Assembly (NCBI RefSeq): GCF_001922985.1
Contig: NZ_MRUH01000056.1
Coordinates: 1 to 58,498 of the forward strand
Reading direction: 5' to 3'
Length of the DNA: 58,498 nt
DNA from: Teredinibacter waterburyi
GTDB lineage: Bacteria; Pseudomonadota; Gammaproteobacteria; Pseudomonadales; Cellvibrionaceae
Shown: positions 56,210-58,498 of the stretch, piece after piece
Layout: each line of letters begins with the position of its first letter
How positions within the stretch are numbered: the first letter of the stretch is position 1
The notes under the pieces: generated by a model
The model's database searches: none
The model's input: the letters and a program-made list of their open reading frames with translations, nothing else
What the model was told of the DNA's origin: nothing
Made by a program: the position numbers and the translations under genes

Positions 56210-56274
56210 ATTCACGCGTCTAATCGCGGCCTATTGACTGGTTTGTTTTGTGTGATTTAGACGTTGAATATAAT
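56210..56274 (+). promoter_or_regulatory. Long inverted repeat abutting a -10 box before the TerC gene
   Basis: ATTCACGCGTCTAATC (56210-56225) pairs imperfectly with GATTTAGACGTTGAAT (56254-56269), and TATAAT follows at 56269-56274, 43 bases before the gene. The right end GTTGAAT fits the integron core-site consensus GTTRRRY, but the left end lacks the matching AAC. So it is either an operator-promoter or a decayed attC/attI-type site. Confidence 0.4.
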
Positions 56275-56316
56275 ATTAGGCAATCGTAACTTCACACAAA
56301 CGTAGAGTAAAAAAGA

Positions 56317-57087
56317 ATGTTTGAATGGTTCGCAAGTCCAGAGGCATGGGTAGCATTAGCAACCCTAATGGCTTTGGAGATTGTTCTTGGAATAGACAAT
56401 ATAATATTTATATCAATACTCGTTGGTAGATTGCCAGAAAAACAGAGGGCTAAGGCTCGAAAGATCGGTCTATCTTTAGCGATGGGCACTCGTTTACTGC
56501 TGCTTTTCAGCTTGGCTTGGATTATGGGCCTGGTGGAGCCTTTGTTTATTGCTTTTGGGAATGAAATATCTGGAAGAGACATCATACTAGTTGTAGGCGG
56601 GTTTTTTCTTCTCACAAAATCCACACACGAAATACATGGTAGTTTTGAAATACAAGAAGCATCTAAGGCGCAGTTTGTAGTCTCCGGTTTTATCTCGATC
56701 CTCATTCAAATTGCTCTACTTGATGTTGTGTTTTCACTTGATTCGGTAATAACTGCTGTAGGGTTAGTTGATCATCTAAGCATAATGGTTATAGCAATTG
56801 TTGCATCGGTTGGCGTTATGCTTGTAGCCGCAAAACCAATAGGTGATTTTGTAGATGCGAATCCTACAATAAAAATGTTGGCACTGTCTTTCTTGATGCT
56901 GATAGGGTTCACTCTTATTGCAGAGGGGTTCGATGTTCATATACCAAAAGGTTACGTTTACTTTGCTATGGCCTTTTCCTTAGTTGTAGAGATGCTCAAC
57001 ATAAAAATAAGAAATCGCAGGGCAAAAGCTGTTGAGACAATACATCTGGCAAAAAAAACACTGAAGATGAAAATGCCTAACAAATAG
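56317..57087 (+). CDS. TerC-family integral membrane protein (integron cassette gene)
   Basis: A 256-residue protein with about seven membrane helices. MALEIVLGIDNIIFISILVGRLP and LLDVVFSLDSVITAVGLVDH carry the two conserved Asp-containing motifs (G-x-D-N and S-x-D-S) of the TerC/YgdQ family. Members are linked to metal-ion efflux, manganese handling and tellurite resistance. There are no CBS domains, so it is the short form. Its last codons AAC-AAA-TAG lie inside the attC site that follows, as is typical for integron cassettes. Base composition is AT-richer than in the chromosomal core. Confidence 0.88.
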   Translation: MFEWFASPEAWVALATLMALEIVLGIDNIIFISILVGRLPEKQRAKARKIGLSLAMGTRLLLLFSLAWIMGLVEPLFIAFGNEISGRDIILVVGGFFLLTKSTHEIHGSFEIQEASKAQFVVSGFISILIQIALLDVVFSLDSVITAVGLVDHLSIMVIAIVASVGVMLVAAKPIGDFVDANPTIKMLALSFLMLIGFTLIAEGFDVHIPKGYVYFAMAFSLVVEMLNIKIRNRRAKAVETIHLAKKTLKMKMPNK

Positions 57088-57191
57088 CTGCACACGGACC
57101 CATATTGCTACGCTCGTTTTGTATAGTCGCTGCGCTCCATTTTACACAAAACGCTCTCCGCAATATGCGGCCGGTGAGCTAGGCGTTATGC
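57075..57191 (+). other. Integron attC recombination site
   Basis: The left end GCCTAAC (57075) matches RYYYAAC exactly. The right end GTTATGC (57185) matches GTTRRRY except one base. Folded, TAGCT..CAC.CGG on the left pairs with CCGGTGAGCTA on the right, with a 3-base unpaired spacer (AAA opposite GGC) and single bulged bases. Further in, CATATTGC/GCAATATG and CGTTTTGT/ACAAAACG pair perfectly, leaving a ~23-base terminal loop. This R-spacer-L-stem-loop layout, its 117-bp length and its overlap with the stop codon of the preceding gene are diagnostic of attC. Confidence 0.85.
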
Positions 57192-57224
57192 GTCAAACAA
57201 ACTATTAGATTATGGAGTGGTCTC

Positions 57225-58361
57225 ATGAATAAAAGAAAAAAAAACAGTAAAGTGGCTATCAAATTAATAGGAGCTATTTGTTCATTTTTTATCGCTCACT
57301 TCGCGTACGCATCAAATGATACAAAGCCTGACGCTTCTATTTACGTAGATTCACTAGAAAACTACGTTAAAGAAATCTCGGCACCGTCTCTTCCAGGGTT
57401 TTCATACTTAATTTCGAAGCACGGAAAAATCATTTCAAAAGGCAGCTTTGGTTTAGCTGACGTGGAAAAAGGTATTAAAAACAGTGAGGATACTGTTTAC
57501 AGAGTCGCCTCAATCACCAAACAATTCACCGCTGTATCTGTGTTAATTCTTGCTAATGAAGGAAAGTTGTCAATAGGCGACAAGCTTAGTAAGTTTTTTC
57601 CAAATCTACCAAATTCGTCGAAGATAACTATTCTAAACTTGCTAACTCATACTTCGGGGATGTGGGATCAGGAAAGAGATGAAGATTTTCCATTCCCTAT
57701 CGATCAATATGTAGAGCCTCAAGAGCACCTGTCGTATATATCTAAAAAAGGCGTTTTTTTCGAACCTGGTAAGGAGTGGCGGTATAGCAGCAATGGTTAC
57801 TTTGTTCTAGGGCTAATCATTGAAAAAGTGAGTGGCCAGTCGCTCGATTCCTTTATGAGAGAGAGAATATTCTCACCTCTTAAAATGAATAATACGGGGC
57901 TTTACGCTAACCGATCTGAGAACCCATCAATCGCAGTAGGTTATGGGCTTAAAAGCGAAAAGCCATATAGGGAGATAGATACAAATATGAAAACCTATAA
58001 TGGTGCTGCTGCCCTTTGCTCAACAGTAAATGACCTTTTTATATGGAACGAAGCGCTTCATAACGGTAAGGTTTTACCCGAAGAGACTTACAAGGAGTTC
58101 ATTGAACCCTATAAATTTGATAATGGCTTCGTGCCTTCCGTCAAGTATGGATTCGGAGTTGGAGCGGAAATAGTGGGGGGGCATCTAACCTTGGGGCACC
58201 CAGGTCAGCTAAAGGGGTTTCAGTCAGACATTTTGAGATTGCCTAGCGAAGAGGTTAACGTTATTTTTCTATCAAATATTAATGGATACCAATTTCCGGT
58301 TAAATGGCGCGTCACTGATAAACTAATTAAAACCCTTTACGGTGGCGTTGAAAAGGATTAA
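57225..58361 (+). CDS. Secreted serine beta-lactamase-family hydrolase
   Basis: A 378-residue protein with a signal peptide (basic start, hydrophobic 12-28, cleavage near AYA-SN) and a PF00144 domain. The nucleophile motif S-x-x-K is in YRVASITKQFTAV. The second motif is RYSSNGYFVLG, where the canonical YxN reads Y-S-S. The third box is LGHPGQLKGF (H-x-G type). LLTHTSGMW is also typical. This is the broad class C/esterase/D-Ala-D-Ala-peptidase-like group, and activity against beta-lactams cannot be claimed. It starts 40 bases after the attC site with GGAG upstream, so it is probably the next cassette. I see no attC in the 137 bases after its stop. Confidence 0.83.
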   Translation: MNKRKKNSKVAIKLIGAICSFFIAHFAYASNDTKPDASIYVDSLENYVKEISAPSLPGFSYLISKHGKIISKGSFGLADVEKGIKNSEDTVYRVASITKQFTAVSVLILANEGKLSIGDKLSKFFPNLPNSSKITILNLLTHTSGMWDQERDEDFPFPIDQYVEPQEHLSYISKKGVFFEPGKEWRYSSNGYFVLGLIIEKVSGQSLDSFMRERIFSPLKMNNTGLYANRSENPSIAVGYGLKSEKPYREIDTNMKTYNGAAALCSTVNDLFIWNEALHNGKVLPEETYKEFIEPYKFDNGFVPSVKYGFGVGAEIVGGHLTLGHPGQLKGFQSDILRLPSEEVNVIFLSNINGYQFPVKWRVTDKLIKTLYGGVEKD

Positions 58362-58498
58362 TTATAAGTTCGACCTGAGTAGCTATAAGAATTTAGTAGC
58401 TCCGACAAAACCGCCTAGTATCAACTTTGAACCGCTACAATAATAGTTAAAGTCCATAAAACATTTCCTCTGGTGTTCTGAAATCAAATCGTTTTCTT
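58362..58498. other. Right edge, no gene seen
   Basis: 137 AT-rich bases after the beta-lactamase-like gene. No terminator hairpin, attC site or coding start is evident before the window ends. Confidence 0.5.

Larger units (their letters stand above)
55915..56316. other. Intergenic stretch between the orphan gene and the TerC gene
   Basis: This 402-base stretch contains repeat copy C with its terminator, a perfect 16-bp palindrome and a long inverted repeat just upstream of a TATAAT box (all listed). No further gene is seen. Confidence 0.6.

Overview
The window looks like part of the chromosome of a marine, polysaccharide-degrading gammaproteobacterium of the Cellvibrionales type (Saccharophagus/Teredinibacter/Cellvibrio-like). 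This is inferred from the miaB-phoH-ybeY-corC-lnt and leuS-lptE-holA blocks in gammaproteobacterial order, two GH10 xylanases, a SapC-family protein, several c-di-GMP enzymes and moderate GC. No database could be searched, so all names rest on motifs and remembered family patterns.

Layout. 1-6.2 kb: the end of a LuxR-type regulator, then minus-strand genes for an SPFH protein, a SpoU-type RNA methylase, a hotdog thioesterase, a GGDEF(degenerate)-EAL protein and a GspG-like pseudopilin. 6.4-14.6 kb: a secreted GH10 xylanase, a chorismate-lyase-like protein, a PLP aminotransferase, a DUF3144 protein, a second GGDEF-EAL protein, a YbfF-like hydrolase and a DUF1820 protein. 14.7-28.2 kb: the conserved core, with miaB, phoH-like, ybeY, corC and lnt, then an MscS channel, a DUF6279-like lipoprotein, a NIT-like protein, leuS, lptE and holA. 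28.2-39.4 kb: an ABC exporter, yjbQ, a YgjP-type metallopeptidase, a large membrane protein with a decayed M48-like domain, an Atm1-type ABC transporter, sixA, and the divergent LysR/fpr pair (finR-fpr arrangement), then sapC.

From about 39.5 kb the window becomes accessory. A phytase-like lipoprotein lies behind a candidate Pho box. It is followed by an AT-rich acyltransferase, yajD, and a marR-GH10-DUF4405 cluster driven by a near-perfect promoter that carries a SlyA-like palindrome. Then come a lipoprotein and a membrane AraC regulator, a conserved small membrane protein, an 1150-residue chimeric FAD oxidoreductase and a 465-residue orphan envelope protein. At the right edge a TerC-family gene ends inside a well-formed integron attC site and is followed by a secreted serine beta-lactamase-like gene.

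The accessory part shows signs of repeated gain and loss: three copies of a ~150-bp terminator-containing repeat (42.2, 54.3 and 56.0 kb), a frameshifted serine-hydrolase remnant, a 5'-truncated NIPSNAP remnant, a vestigial duplication of a lipoprotein gene end, and the attC site. The observations most worth following up are the attC-bounded cassette, the repeat family with compensatory changes in its terminator stem, the chimeric oxidoreductase, the pseudo-M48 membrane protein and the promoter/operator of the marR-GH10 cluster.
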